A stretch of DNA of 64,000 nt, from the NCBI GenBank assembly GCA_020055645.1, contig CM034547.1, positions 45,462,409 to 45,526,408 of the forward strand, in the 5' to 3' direction. Shown piece by piece: positions 40,520 through 52,882 of the stretch (its first letter is position 1; every line of letters starts with the position of its first letter). Source of the DNA: Tomocerus qinae (lineage: Eukaryota; Arthropoda; Collembola; Entomobryomorpha; Tomoceridae). The notes under the pieces were generated by a model. It searched no databases. It saw only the letters and a list, made by a program, of their open reading frames with translations, and had not been told where the DNA came from. The position numbers and the translations under genes were made by a program.

Positions 40520-43500
40520 GTTGTGGCTGTTGTGGAGTAGACCCGCTTAACCTTTTAGTCAGACGGATAACCAAACTAACGTAGTCAGGCCAAAGCGTTT
40601 AGACTGCCCCAATGAAGCTCTCCGGTCTAAAGAAAGAATGAGCTCCCGAGCTCCCTATAAATTTTTTCCACCAAAGAACCCTTTCCGGATTTGTTGAGCC
40701 ATGTTCCCAGTCTCTATTTTTAGATACAAATTCCATTATCTTCTCTGTCTTAACTCCCATTCTAATTCTGTTGTTAATTCAACCCCGTATCATCTTATCG
40801 AGTCATACACATGTCTTCAGTGTCGCTTGCCAACCAACTGCGCCTATTATTCTACTCCGTTCTAATGTACTCTTTTTATTATCCAATCATACACACTATG
40901 CACCCACGACAAACTTATCTAAATAGGTAAGCAACTATTGTTTCTACTTGTAACTATATTCAATACAGTATACACATCATTTCTTTTATTGAAACTATAC
41001 AATCTTCTACAACTTACATTTTATCATCTATACAGATAGACAACTATATATTGTCATATGTAAAATTCCAAATACCATTACAATACAGTCTATGCGAATG
41101 ACTGCACTCTACTCTGCACTACTACAATTCGTAGCAGTACAATTATTTACACAATCAGTGCATACTTATTGGTATTATACTAAAGGAAGAGGATTTTATT
41201 TGCCATTATGCATTACGTCATTATGTTTAAATAAAAACACTACAACTAACTCTAATCTAGTGACACCATTTAATTGGTAACACACATGATTATTGAGTTT
41301 GTGGAAAATATACAAATTGTAACATTTTTTGCACTGAATTCGGCACATTAGGTTCATTGGTACTTCTATTTCGTACATGTGTATTTTCATTTTCCCTTGA
41401 ATACACTAATCAATTGTTAATTCTTATAGGAATTAATTTACTCATATAAATTCATGATTGAGTGCATAAGAGTGTTATACATTATGTTTACAATATAAGA
41501 GATACTTACATTAATATAAATTCATTTATAACAAATTAGTTTCATTTTTTAATTAACTCGATCACAATAATGTTTCAATACTATATTATTGACGAGGAAA
41601 ACGATTCGAATGGGTACGAAAACTATTTAAAGATATTTTTGGATTTAACTGAGAAGGGCAGCATTACTACACAATCGGAAGCAATTAAAGAGAGTACATT
41701 CAGCGGAGAAACATAGTTGGCTATCGACGCAATAACTTGAGACAATGGAGCAAGCAAAATGTGATAATACTAAATCAGTTAGCGTAAGCAGCGTTAATTT
41801 CTAAAATAATGTTGGCTATGATATGAGTGCTTGAGCACTTATATGAAAAGCTGTTTATTGCTTTAAAACAGCATAATTTTCCTAAAATTGTGTTCGGGAA
41901 TATAGACAGAACCATCATATGGTAGTTTTCAATGATTTATAATATTTGTGTAAGCAGTTTTCGTTAGTAGGAATTTATGATGAGAGTATTACTTATGAAC
42001 AAAGATGAATTGAGGGAAACCATTAAGTCATGTACAGTTTAGCTAGAATACATGGTCTGCCCATGGAATATTTTATCATTCCTCAAGCCCAAGTACTCTG
42101 TCTAAGTGTAAACAAATCTCAAAGATGCACTTATAGATTAAAATATGGTACCATTAAATCTTGCGTCATCATATTAATGCTTCTGCCCATTAAAGTTGTA
42201 TAAGGTTGCGTTTCAAGCCTAGTCATAAGAATTGTAGTGCACCAAATTTACACTATAATAATTATAAGTTGTTGTAACTTAAAATACTTACAGTCAAGAT
42301 AATTTTGGATTAATACTCACTGACAAACACCGAGATTTCTTATCCGTAATAGAAATGAATATCATTACTGAAAAATAGTATGTCACGCTCCTGCATGCAA
42401 ACACAGAGCATTTCAGATACGATGAAGAGAAATCTCTGCCAGAAGTTGCACCTGCAAAAACAGGTGAAATTGCCACACGAGATGCATGACTTCATTATGG
42501 AATTATTTATGTTACCACCACAGATTAAAACCAAAATACTGTCATACTTAAAAATCATTTTGTCTAGAGTGGAGGTGGATGGCCTAGCCTCAACTTTCAG
42601 GTCCAAACTAGCATCTGCCAATTAACTTCATATAATTGACCAGGGTCATATATATTGTATTTTGTTTAGGGAAAAGTTATGTTAACAAAGAAAATAATAA
42701 AATTGAATATATTCAGATAACACGAGATTTCCCACAAAAGTTGCAAACCTGAAAACAAACCAACCTTCTCGTTAAAATAATGTTATTGAAGTATCGTCGC
42801 TTACAGAGAGTTAGTTTTTATTTATGTGCACAAACTATTGTTCAAACTTTATTTAGCTAGAGCATTCACCAATTGGGAAATGGCTAGGATTGGGCCTGGG
42901 GGAATGAGGAAAATTCTTGGACAAACAATCACTTGATTTATAAAAAAAATATTCAGAATACAAAAACATCATAAAATGCTCATAAAACTATGGAACTACA
43001 TTTTCCAACTATATGATGCCGAGTAATTATAAACTGAGTATGTAGTACACAATATATTTTATATGCTAGCATTTCCAGTAGTAGTCATCATTAGCATATG
43101 AAATGATAACACAAGGAACAGAAAATAAGAAAATGTAGACATTATGGGATTTGACTGAGTAACGTAGTGCAAAATGGTACTCACCGGAAGAATGCTAATA
43201 ACAATAGGCATTTACCATTATTTACTAAATGTAAAAGTGTACAATAGATATGCAGTAGTTTAGCAGTGTAATTGTGCATTAAATGTATTACATAATTATT
43301 AAACTTTGTTTCCCAAACTAACAATTGTATTGTTTGATTTGATTTTCGCTTTTGTCATATGTTAAGATATGGAATAATGTATTGTAACGCTATGAGAAGG
43401 TTTGATGAAGAAGTTATCCTCGCCAAGTTGCTAACAATTAAGTTTAAACGAACCCTTGACAATGCTATCATTAGATGCAATTGCAAGTTGCAAGTACCAA

Positions 43501-45817
43501 TTTACTACTTGCTATATAATGTCATTGTGTTTATCTCTTTGTACAATTTAGATAGATAAACGCTATTACCATCGGCATCTTTTGTGTATTAAAAATATAA
43601 ATTGAAACATGCTATTTTGAACTTGGGTTTGAGGAAGGATAGAAACCCTAGGGCCAAAAGAAGGTCTTTCGTTGTCATTAAACTTTGAAACTCGTGTCGT
43701 AAACAACATACAGAATACTAAATCATAAACACTGCAACATTAATTGAGTTCAGAAACCAATAAAAGATGTATGCTGATTTCTGAAATAATCTATTTTTGA
43801 ATTCTATCGATCCTTCAAAAATTGGAAATGTACGAAATAATTGGCTTCGATTTTTAGATTTTTTTGCCAATTTAAATTGAAAATATCTAAAAAATACGAA
43901 CCCTTAAACAGTTTTTCTCACTAGATTTTTAATTGTGCATGGCAGTATTATAGGTAAAGTACTTCATTAGTCAATCAGCCCATTGTTCATGGTATTAGCG
44001 TGTTAGCTTTTGTGGTAGAAGTACGTAAGTGATCACTTACACAATGTTACAAAAATTTAAAGCTATAGTGTGCTTAAAATTTAAATTAGCGATGTTCGTG
44101 AATGAAGAAAGTGTTGTGTTTAAAAAGAGATGAGTTGCATGGCAAACTGCTTATATTTCACTGAACAATTTTTCATTTTAAACTAATTACCACTCACCTC
44201 ATACTCAAAAGCTAATTGCTTTTATCATCAAATGACACAGTTCTCACAGTCAAATCATATACGAAAGACCTTAGTCGCGTGACCTCATATTAAAGCAACT
44301 ATATAGTAGGATGAGAATATTGAATGTAGTGTATTAGTAGATACTGTGACTTTAGACCTGAAATCTAAGCAATTAAATTGAACTTAATATCATCCACTAA
44401 TAATATCTCCTAATACTTTTAATTTGTTAGTACCAATGCATAATGTGATTTATAACCTTTTTTCATCAACTCACTGTTAATTTGTCAACAGTATAAACAT
44501 GTCTTATGACAGTAATTCATTTATCAACTTATTGACACATTGACATCTAAGTTCTAAGCAGTCAACAAGCATCATTGCTAATACATCAATCATATTTACA
44601 TCATCCGAGGAGGGGACATAGGGCAAAAATGTTGTATTGTAATATATCATGTGACAAAGTCCAAAACTATCTTATCAGTTAATTCCACAGTCCAAAATGC
44701 AAAGCTATAGGTATAATATTTGTTTACAGTTAGGGTATTCATGTCGTAAAATGAATGGCAAAACGCAACGGTTTATCTGTAGGCGGTGAAATGTTGATAC
44801 TTGCTATTCGCCAAACATTGTAAATGTCTACTTTTCACCTAGCTGCAGTCTTGTATTTAATTTAGAGGTTATTGGAGCAGATATCATTAGGGAAGTGGTT
44901 TATAGATACGATTTCAAAGTTAAGTAAGGCCAAAGATATCTGTATCTGTAGCCAGTAACTACTTTAAACAAATAAGTTGTAAAACAGAGCCGTTGAAAAT
45001 ATAGTTGAGTTTTAGTCGCGAAATGTACATACTTGTATGCAATTTTTCATTTTGGTTTTCGTGCACTTAATACAATATAAAACTACATTGGTACTTAAAT
45101 CCTGCTTCTCGATCATATTAAATGATGTTTTATCTCTGTCGACTAAATGTACATGGATCAGTCAATGAATCAGTGCAAAATATTATCTTTATCTCTTGAA
45201 TTACTAATGCATTTATGAGTTTGCAAGTTGCAACTGTTTATATAAATCTCATCTCTGTTTTATGATGCAATAAAACTTGAAGCTACATGTCAATATACAA
45301 TACATCAATAATATTATAAGTAGCACAGTATTACTAATTATAGTATTGAATGGCTTGACCAGCCCTCTTAACCGTCTGTACTCAAAATCATGAGAAGTCA
45401 ACAGGAAAGCTCAAAGTACAAAAGTCGAAAATGAATGGAACGCATTCATGTGGTTGACGAAACAAATGTAAATGCATATCAAGTAGTCAGCTATATTTGT
45501 AATCACAAACACTGGAAGTAAATATATATAGGATGAAATTTCTTCTGACGTAGATGATTTGGCATTTGTAGGAACAGGTACAGGAATATAAATTGACAGA
45601 TAAATTGGCAGATGCTTTTAGTGTTCCAGTACATTTCAGAAGTGAATGTAATAACAGCCAAATATTTATTGTATTCCCTTCCATGCTATATTAAGTGCAT
45701 CAACAACCACTCAGTTACATTAGCTCACTCAATTTGTGTACATTTATGTTACAATAAAACTGGAAAGTTACATTAAAATATTAGGCACAATATTCTCAAT
45801 TCATCCCGAGGTTTAAA
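40520..45817. other. Upstream region of troponin C plus intergenic DNA
   Basis: The side next to 40519 should hold the troponin C promoter and 5' UTR. The rest shows no recognisable exon. One 81-codon plus-strand frame at 42380-42625 has a fairly protein-like second half (MELFMLPPQIKTKILSYLK) but no splice context or family match, so I do not call it. Confidence 0.45.
40714..40723. promoter_or_regulatory. Candidate MEF2 site upstream of troponin C
   Basis: ctatttttag is a perfect match to the MEF2 consensus YTAWWWWTAR and lies about 195 bp upstream of the troponin C ATG. MEF2 drives muscle genes, including arthropod troponin C genes. A single match to a 10-bp AT-rich motif can occur by chance, so the location is the main support. 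Confidence 0.5.
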
Positions 45818-47963
45818 ATGCAGGCGGAAACACTTTTAGCTCCGGCTTATAGTAGCAGTAAAGACGCGACACCGGATATCTGCATTATTGGAGCAGGGTA
45901 AGAGAGAAATTAAAAATCTTTTAAAGTTAATTGAAAATCATTTGTTTAAAAATTTCTTTCAAAAATTAGTTTTTCAGGAATATGTGCGGCTGTCCAACTC
46001 CAGAAACAATTAGGACTCAAATCATTCACCATATTTGACAGCAATGAGGACGTTGGTGGGACTTGGCTTAACAATTCTTATCCTGGATGTGCTTGCGATG
46101 TCCAGAGTCATTTATACAGTTTATCATTTGAAAATAACCCTGGTAAGTATTAGCTGTCTCGATATGTTTACCGGTACTTACTACTTACTACATTAGATAG
46201 CACTCCTGAAAACATGTAAAATAATTCTTTGAAATAGACTGGACATCCAATTATGCATCTCAACCAGAAATCTGGGCGTACTTGCAGAAAGTTGCTAAAA
46301 AGTATGACATTTACCCACATGTCAAGTTTAATACGGATGTCAAAACTCTAGCTTGGGATGAGGATTTAAAAAAGTGGAAAGCTTCCTACGTGGATAAATC
46401 AACGAATAACAATGAAGAAAATGAGATGCTCTTCGACATTGTGTAATTTATCATTTAACCACGTTTTTTGAGTTTTTATTCTTTTTGTCAATGATTTAGG
46501 AATAATAATTGCAATTATAATTAACAGAATTAATGGATGTGGTGCACTTCGCGATCCGTACATTCCCGAGCAATTTCTTCCATTCCAAGGACCACGCATT
46601 CATTCAGCACTATGGGATTCATCCATAGAGATAGATAAGACAAAGGTCGTAGGCATCGTGGGCAGCGGTGCCAGTGCGATACAGATAATCCCATCAATTG
46701 TGGACCAAGTCAAAGAATTGCATGTTTACCAAAGAAAACCTGCATGGGTTATGCCACGAACACAATTCGTATTTCCGGCAGCCGTCAAATGGATTTTTGC
46801 GTACATTCCTCTCGTAATGTGGCTTTTCAGATGCTTGATATTTCTTGTCAATGATATCCACATCTCAATATTTTATCACAATAGTATACTCAGTAAACTT
46901 GGTAAGATTTTTTCCCACACTTGTTATTTTTCCTCAACAACAATTATAAAACCGGTCTCTTTTACACTTTTTTTTGATTCGTGCAGTTCCTAAACAATGC
47001 ATAAATCACAGGAATAAGTCTATTCCTAATAATCCTGAACTTGTTGAGACACTCACGCCTAAATATGCATTCGGATGCAAGAGAGTTCTCAAATCTCAAG
47101 ACTATTACCCTGCTATGAATCAACCAAACGTTACAGTTCACACTAGCCACATTGATCAAGTAACTGAGGATTCAATCATCACAAAAGATGGGACTGAACA
47201 GAAATTAGATGTAAATATTTTTGAATTTTGTTTTTTTTAATTTTCCATGATAAATGCTCATTTACTGATTTTCTTCTAGATACTTATACTTGCCACGGGG
47301 TTCAACGTTCAGGAATTTTTTTCCCCTATGAAAATGTTCGGAAAAAATGGAGTGAACATTTTAGAGGCATGGAAGAAAACTGGCATGAGACATTGCAAGG
47401 GAATTGTTAGTCAGCTCGCACCGAATAATTTCTTCCTCCTCGGACCTAATACCGTTAGAAAAAAATACATGCTTATTATCAACATAATTAATACCTTATC
47501 ATGCCTTTTGCACGTTTTCCTTTCAAATAAAATTTTGCATGTTCTGATGAATTGTTGGTACAAATTGAACATGTGTATTATTTTACAGGCTTTAGGACAC
47601 AGCTCCGTCGTTTTCCAAATTGAATGTCAGGTAGATTACACAATGGCTTTAATTAAGGAAATGATGGAAAGAAAAGCCAAAAGCATTACTTTGAAAGCAG
47701 AAGCTGAAGACGAATATATGGATGAATTGAAAAAGAGTTTCAAAAAGACTGTTTGGGGTAATTCCGAATGTGGATCATGGTAGGTTACTAGAAATCCCAG
47801 ATTAAATTATTATATCAAACCATCTGCAAATTGTTTATAATTTCTTGTGTTGAATAGGTATGCTGACAAAAATGGCGAGAACAGTACTTTATGGCCTAAG
47901 TCAAGTACTTCCTACTGGAGAGAAACAAAAAAGGTTGAATTTGACAAGTTCGTATTCAACTAA
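45818..47963 (+). CDS. Baeyer-Villiger-type flavin monooxygenase, tandem copy 1 (BVMO-1)
   Basis: Predicted FAD- and NADPH-dependent monooxygenase that would insert oxygen next to a carbonyl (ketone to ester or lactone); substrate unknown. Exons: 45818-45897, 45970-46142, 46238-46442, 46528-46901, 46987-47210, 47280-47453, 47589-47779 and 47858-47963, all in phase, 508 residues. Key sites: FAD Rossmann GAGFSG (25-30); GGTW then YPGCACD, with Asp70 in the place of the conserved BVMO aspartate; fingerprint FQGPRIHSALWD (172-183), a full match to FxGxxxHxxx(W)D; NADPH Rossmann GSGASA (198-203); GCKRV with Arg310 at the position of the BVMO catalytic arginine; ATGF; C-terminal SWY and LWP. A hydrophobic stretch after the second Rossmann motif (MWLFRCLIFLV) may contact membrane. 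This copy lacks the intron in the YPG codons that copies 2-4 have, and has an extra intron in the C-terminal Trp codon. Donor of 47280-47453 is gttaga. Confidence 0.93.
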
Positions 47964-48094
47964 TGCAGTAATTGCAACGCAGTATTATTCAGGATTATAT
48001 TACTTATCCACAAAGTAAAATACCCACTATTTACCTGGGTAAATCCCAATAATTTTATAGCAAAAAATTTAGTAGCTTTGTAAAAGCACTCATA

Positions 48095-48100
48095 AATAAA
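48095..48100 (+). promoter_or_regulatory. Candidate polyadenylation signal of BVMO-1
   Basis: AATAAA 132 nt after the BVMO-1 stop codon. Confidence 0.5.
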
Positions 48101-50186
48101 TGCTTTTCCATGTCCACTTGAAATGGAGGGTGAGAAATAAAAAAAACTTATTTATGATACGGGAAAACTTACTTTTTGGCTTAAAAAACGTCTTCATTTA
48201 CTATTAAGTGACATAATTAAGTTTTCATGCTTCTAATGATGGGATATTGTATATAGTTACTTATGCTACTTGCATGTATTATGTAACTGAACTGTAATTC
48301 AGATGACGATACGAGGAAATTGAGGGAAAAAGTGTAAATTAAAAGGATTAGGCTTGTTCTAGTATTAAGAACATTTTCATTGCTCCAATTAAGCGTAATA
48401 GACGTAATCAAGTAAAATCAGGTCAAAAAGGAAAGGAAAACATTAGCTCAGAATAATGTGCAAAGTAAGTAAATAGTATTTTACAAATTTTTTAGCTCAA
48501 GGCTCAATAAATGATTTAAAATCAATGAACTTAAGGGGTGGAGAGGAGGAGTGTGTAATTTATGGAGAGGTGTAACATAGAACGCGAATTAAAACTCATC
48601 GTAAAATGCAAAATAAGTAAACAAAATAGAAAGATTCTCACTATTGTGTGATATATTTGTTATCTGCCTGTCTTTCCGACAAGGTGAAACAACTTGCTAC
48701 TAGCACTAGTAGTTCTATGCTGTTCTCTGTATGGCACGTTTCATTGTTATAGAAGCTTCTCTACGGCCGTCTCTGGAGCGGAGCGAATGCCTGTCATTAG
48801 ATATGCTTGTCACTGAAAATACCTGTCATTAGAAATGCTAGCTATAATCACAATGGTGCAGAAATCTGGTAATAATAGTAACTAAATATTTTGTCGACTT
48901 TTACAATAGATGACTGCATACAATATGTAATTCTTAAAATTACATACCGTATTCGTCAATTTGGTATTCGTAGGGAGTTCTATCTTCTAAAATTGCAAAT
49001 ATTTTTTGCTGATTTCTAATTGATTATTCATATTGACAATTAATTATAAAATTTAGATTGATTCGCTATTCGTAGCTACTGTAGTCTTGTAAAATACATA
49101 AACTTACATGTTCATGGCAGGTGGTTAATGCTGAAAAAGGAAAAATAGTCATCCACAATAAAAACTGTCAATAATGGTTCACCGAATAAACTGTTTCTTA
49201 ATCAGCCACATATGCATGATGCAATAAGGAAAGTTATCCTGTTTAAAAATCGGACTTTCCACAAATTATGACAATACTAATATGGATATATAATGTAGTC
49301 ACAATGTAGTAGTATTAAATGTGGTATAAAGAATATTGAATAAGAAATCTGAGAAATATGGCACATAATGGATTTTGTGTAGGCATAATAAACTGCTTAC
49401 AGTATTCGCATATTTGATTGTATGTTGATATTAAATAACAGTGATATAGCCCACAGCCATAACAAATGTGGAAAAATATAGCGTATTGTTCCCTTAGATT
49501 GTCTAGCCTTCCTGTGGAAGTCGGTACTAAATTATATAACATTTTGTCTTATTTATCAGACGTGCATAAAATAGTGTACAGAGTTTCTTACTTAAAGTAT
49601 TTATTTATGCGGTAAAATTGTATAGTAAACCTAACTCAATTCTAGGAGTTCCTGTCCTGATAATTTTCCTGTTGAGTATTACACTACGCACGCATGTCTT
49701 CTATACTTCCTACAATCCAACAGCTATAATATTATAGCTTATATATTATGTTATTCATAATGTGACATTCTGTTTAGAATCACAATATCAAAATAACTTT
49801 TTTCGTTGTTTTCGAACATAAACTAAACCTTTCATTATGTCGCAAAACATGGCATTGTGTTATTTTTTGAACTTGAACTCAGCTCATGTGTGTAATCATT
49901 ACATGTTGCTAACTAATAGAATTGAAGCATTGTTTCTTTGAACGCGAGACAAAGAAACGCGACATGAATAATACATGTGAAGGGTTATCACTAATAATAC
50001 ATTAGTCTCTATGAACATTGTATTAAGACTTTGGCTATGTTTTATTTCACTAGCTTTGTATAAAACTTCTAGACAGACTGGAATTGGTGACAGTTGTAGT
50101 TCATATACCACTCAGTGCAAAAACACCAGTTATATTATATACCACATAAGTGTACCATAATATTGACTTGTTATTTAGAACAAAAA
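48101..50186. other. Spacer between BVMO-1 and BVMO-2
   Basis: About 2 kb without a recognisable exon. The copy 2 promoter should lie at its right end. An 18-bp AT-rich palindrome (agctataatattatagct) sits near 49722-49739. Confidence 0.4.
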
Positions 50187-52882
50187 ATGGAAAGAAAAAT
50201 TAGTCCATATAACGATACTACAAACACTCCTGATATCTGCATTATCGGTGCTGGGTATGTAACACAATATGTTTATATACAGTAAATCTATTTTCTAGAT
50301 AGTTTTCTAGATTACTATTGTGTTTTTAACTGAAAAAGGTTTGCTGGGTTATGTGCGGCTGTAAGAATAAGACAGAAATTGGGAATCAAGTCATTTACAA
50401 TCTTTGAACGCAATTCAGATGTCGGTGGCACGTGGATGTCCAATACATATCCAGGGTTTATAAATACATGATAATCTATGTGTGTACGTAATAAATTAAC
50501 GTCGTTTGTAAATATTCCACTAAATATGAATTGTTATTACTACAGGTGTGCCTGTGATATTCAAAGCCATCTCTACAGTTTATCTTTTGAGCCAAATCCT
50601 AGTATGTCCAGTTATTTCTTAATTAAAAAATTACAGTTTTTATTAATTGATATTTAATTGAGTTTTGTGAGTTTTTTGGATATTTACACAATAGTTTTTT
50701 TAATTGTTTAGATTGGACTAAAAGTTTTTCTTCTCAACCAGAAATATGGGAATATCAAAAGAACTTGGCAAAGAAATACGATTTGTATGAACATGCTCGT
50801 TTTAATACAGAAGTGAAGCAAGTAGTATGGGATGAGAAAATCATGAAATGGAAAGTAACGTTTGTTAACATCGGAGATGAATCTGTAAAGCACAAAGAGC
50901 CTCAAGATGAACATTGTTTATTTGATATCATGTACATTCGCAAGACTTTAACTTTTACCTGTTTCAATTTCTTAATAATTTAATATTGGTTGTGGGCAGC
51001 TTAAATTTGAATGGCCTAATTTTCTTTAATTTTTTATTATTCTAGATTTAATGGTACTGGTATTCTCCGAATTCCTAATATTCCTCAAGAATTTCTGACA
51101 TTCAAAGGTCCTATAGTTCATTCAGCACAGTGGGATTCCTCAATTCAACTAGAAAATAAAATCGTGGGTATTGTGGGCAGCGGTGCTAGTGCGATACAAA
51201 TTATTCCTAGTATAGCAAAAGAAGTTAAGGAACTGCACGTTTTCCAACGGCAGCCTTCGTGGATATACAAAAGTGATCAATTTCAATTTTCAGAAACAAT
51301 AAAAACAATTTTCGCATTTATTCCTTTGCTGATGTGGATATACAGATGTGCTATCTTCATTAGAAACGAAACAACACTTTTCATGTTCCAAGCGGATTCT
51401 ATCTATAATAAATGTGGTGGGTATCTTTTTAAGTAGAAATAATCAAAAAAAAATATGAAATTTTTTAGTTATAAATTAATTGTTTACTATTTAAAGCTAC
51501 CAAAGTATTAAACTACTTCCGGAGATCCTTTCTTCAACATGATGACAAATTGTATCGGGAGTTAACACCAAAATATAAATTGGGATGCAAAAGAGTTGTC
51601 ATTTCAGATGTCTTCTACTCTGCAATGGCCCTTCCCCATGTCAAACTGCACACTAAACCTATTGAAAAAATTACTAGCACTTCCTTGAAAACGAAAGACG
51701 AGATAATGCAGTTGATTGATGTAAGTACCTATGTAGAAAAATGCAAATCTTAATTCTTCTCTTGATACCTGATTATAGTTGTGGCGAAAGAAATAACTAA
51801 GAATTATTGTTAGTCTTATTGGAGACTAAACTAGAAATAATAATCGTAAATTCGCTCGTGGATAAAAAGTTTGCACCCTTTATTGCACAGACTTTTCTTA
51901 TGCAGTGTAATTGTAATTCCTCCAATTTTTGAATTCTAATTCATAGAAACATTTCGAATTGATACATCAAGCATCACCTCAAAATTCACACAACAAATGT
52001 TTTGGTGATGAGACTTTCTATACATTGGGACCAAAAAGGGTGCTCTTCCCAAATCGAATTTTTGCTCCATCACTTCCACACTCTAACTTTTTTAGTTGTA
52101 GGAATTTTTACGAATTGTGTGAACAAACTGTAACGGTTTGGATTTTCCTCACAATTCAGAAGTCCGTTTGTGTTGTACTTACAAATTCACAAGATTTCAA
52201 AATATAGATATTCTAATAGACATTATTATGCAACTGCCCTAGATTGTTCTGAAGAGAACCGCAATAAAATTTATTTTTAAGGTAGTTCTTGGTAATGAAT
52301 CTTACATTTTGTGATATTAAGGTCCTGATTCTCGCAACTGGCTACCGCTACAATGATTTTTTCGCTCCGATGGAAATAATTGGAAAACATGGCGAAAATA
52401 TTTTGAAATCTTGGACAAATCTAGGACCCACGGGATATTTGGGAATTATGAGCAGTACTATGCCCAATCTTTTTACTCTTCTAGGTCCAAATACTGTGAG
52501 TAAAGTATTTAAGCTTAAAACCATAAAATCATTGTCTACTAAGCGTTTGCTTAGTTAAAATTATTGTTTTATGTTGTAGGGTTTGGGTCACAATTCTGTA
52601 TTGTTCCAAGCGGAGTGTCAAGTTGATTTTGCACTAAAGGTCATAGAAGAAATGATGCGGAGAAATGCAAGAGCGGTCACTATAAAGGCCAAAGTAGAAT
52701 CCGACTACATGGAAAAAATGAAGAAACAAATGAAGAACACTGTGTGGGGGACATACGAATGTGGATCTTGGTATACAAGTTCGAAAGGTGAAGTAACAGC
52801 TCTTTGGCCTGAGTCCTGTACATCTTACTGGTTCAAAACGAAATCCGCTGAATTTTCAAAATTTGATTTTGAATACAAATGA
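50187..52882 (+). CDS. Baeyer-Villiger-type flavin monooxygenase, tandem copy 2 (BVMO-2)
   Basis: Same predicted chemistry as BVMO-1. Exons: 50187-50254, 50339-50455, 50546-50601, 50712-50931, 51046-51416, 51497-51720, 52322-52495 and 52580-52882; all joins keep phase, 510 residues. It has the first Rossmann motif GAGFAG, GGTW and YPGCACD with Asp66, fingerprint FKGPIVHSAQWD (173-184), second Rossmann GSGASA, GCKRV with Arg310, ATGY, GxNTGLGHNS, and a C-terminal SWY...LWP block. The last exon carries what is split over two exons in copy 1. The intron 51721-52321 is 601 nt, against 69-98 nt at the same place in the other copies, so it probably holds an insertion. Two AATAAA motifs follow, near 53207 and 53245. 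Confidence 0.92.

Noticed and set aside
42380-42625. 81-codon plus-strand frame with a protein-like second half
   Set aside because: No family match, no splice context, and a similar-length frame exists on the other strand; probably chance.
51959-52207. 82-codon frame inside the long BVMO-2 intron
   Set aside because: It lies wholly within an intron defined by homologous flanking exons and shows no recognised domain.
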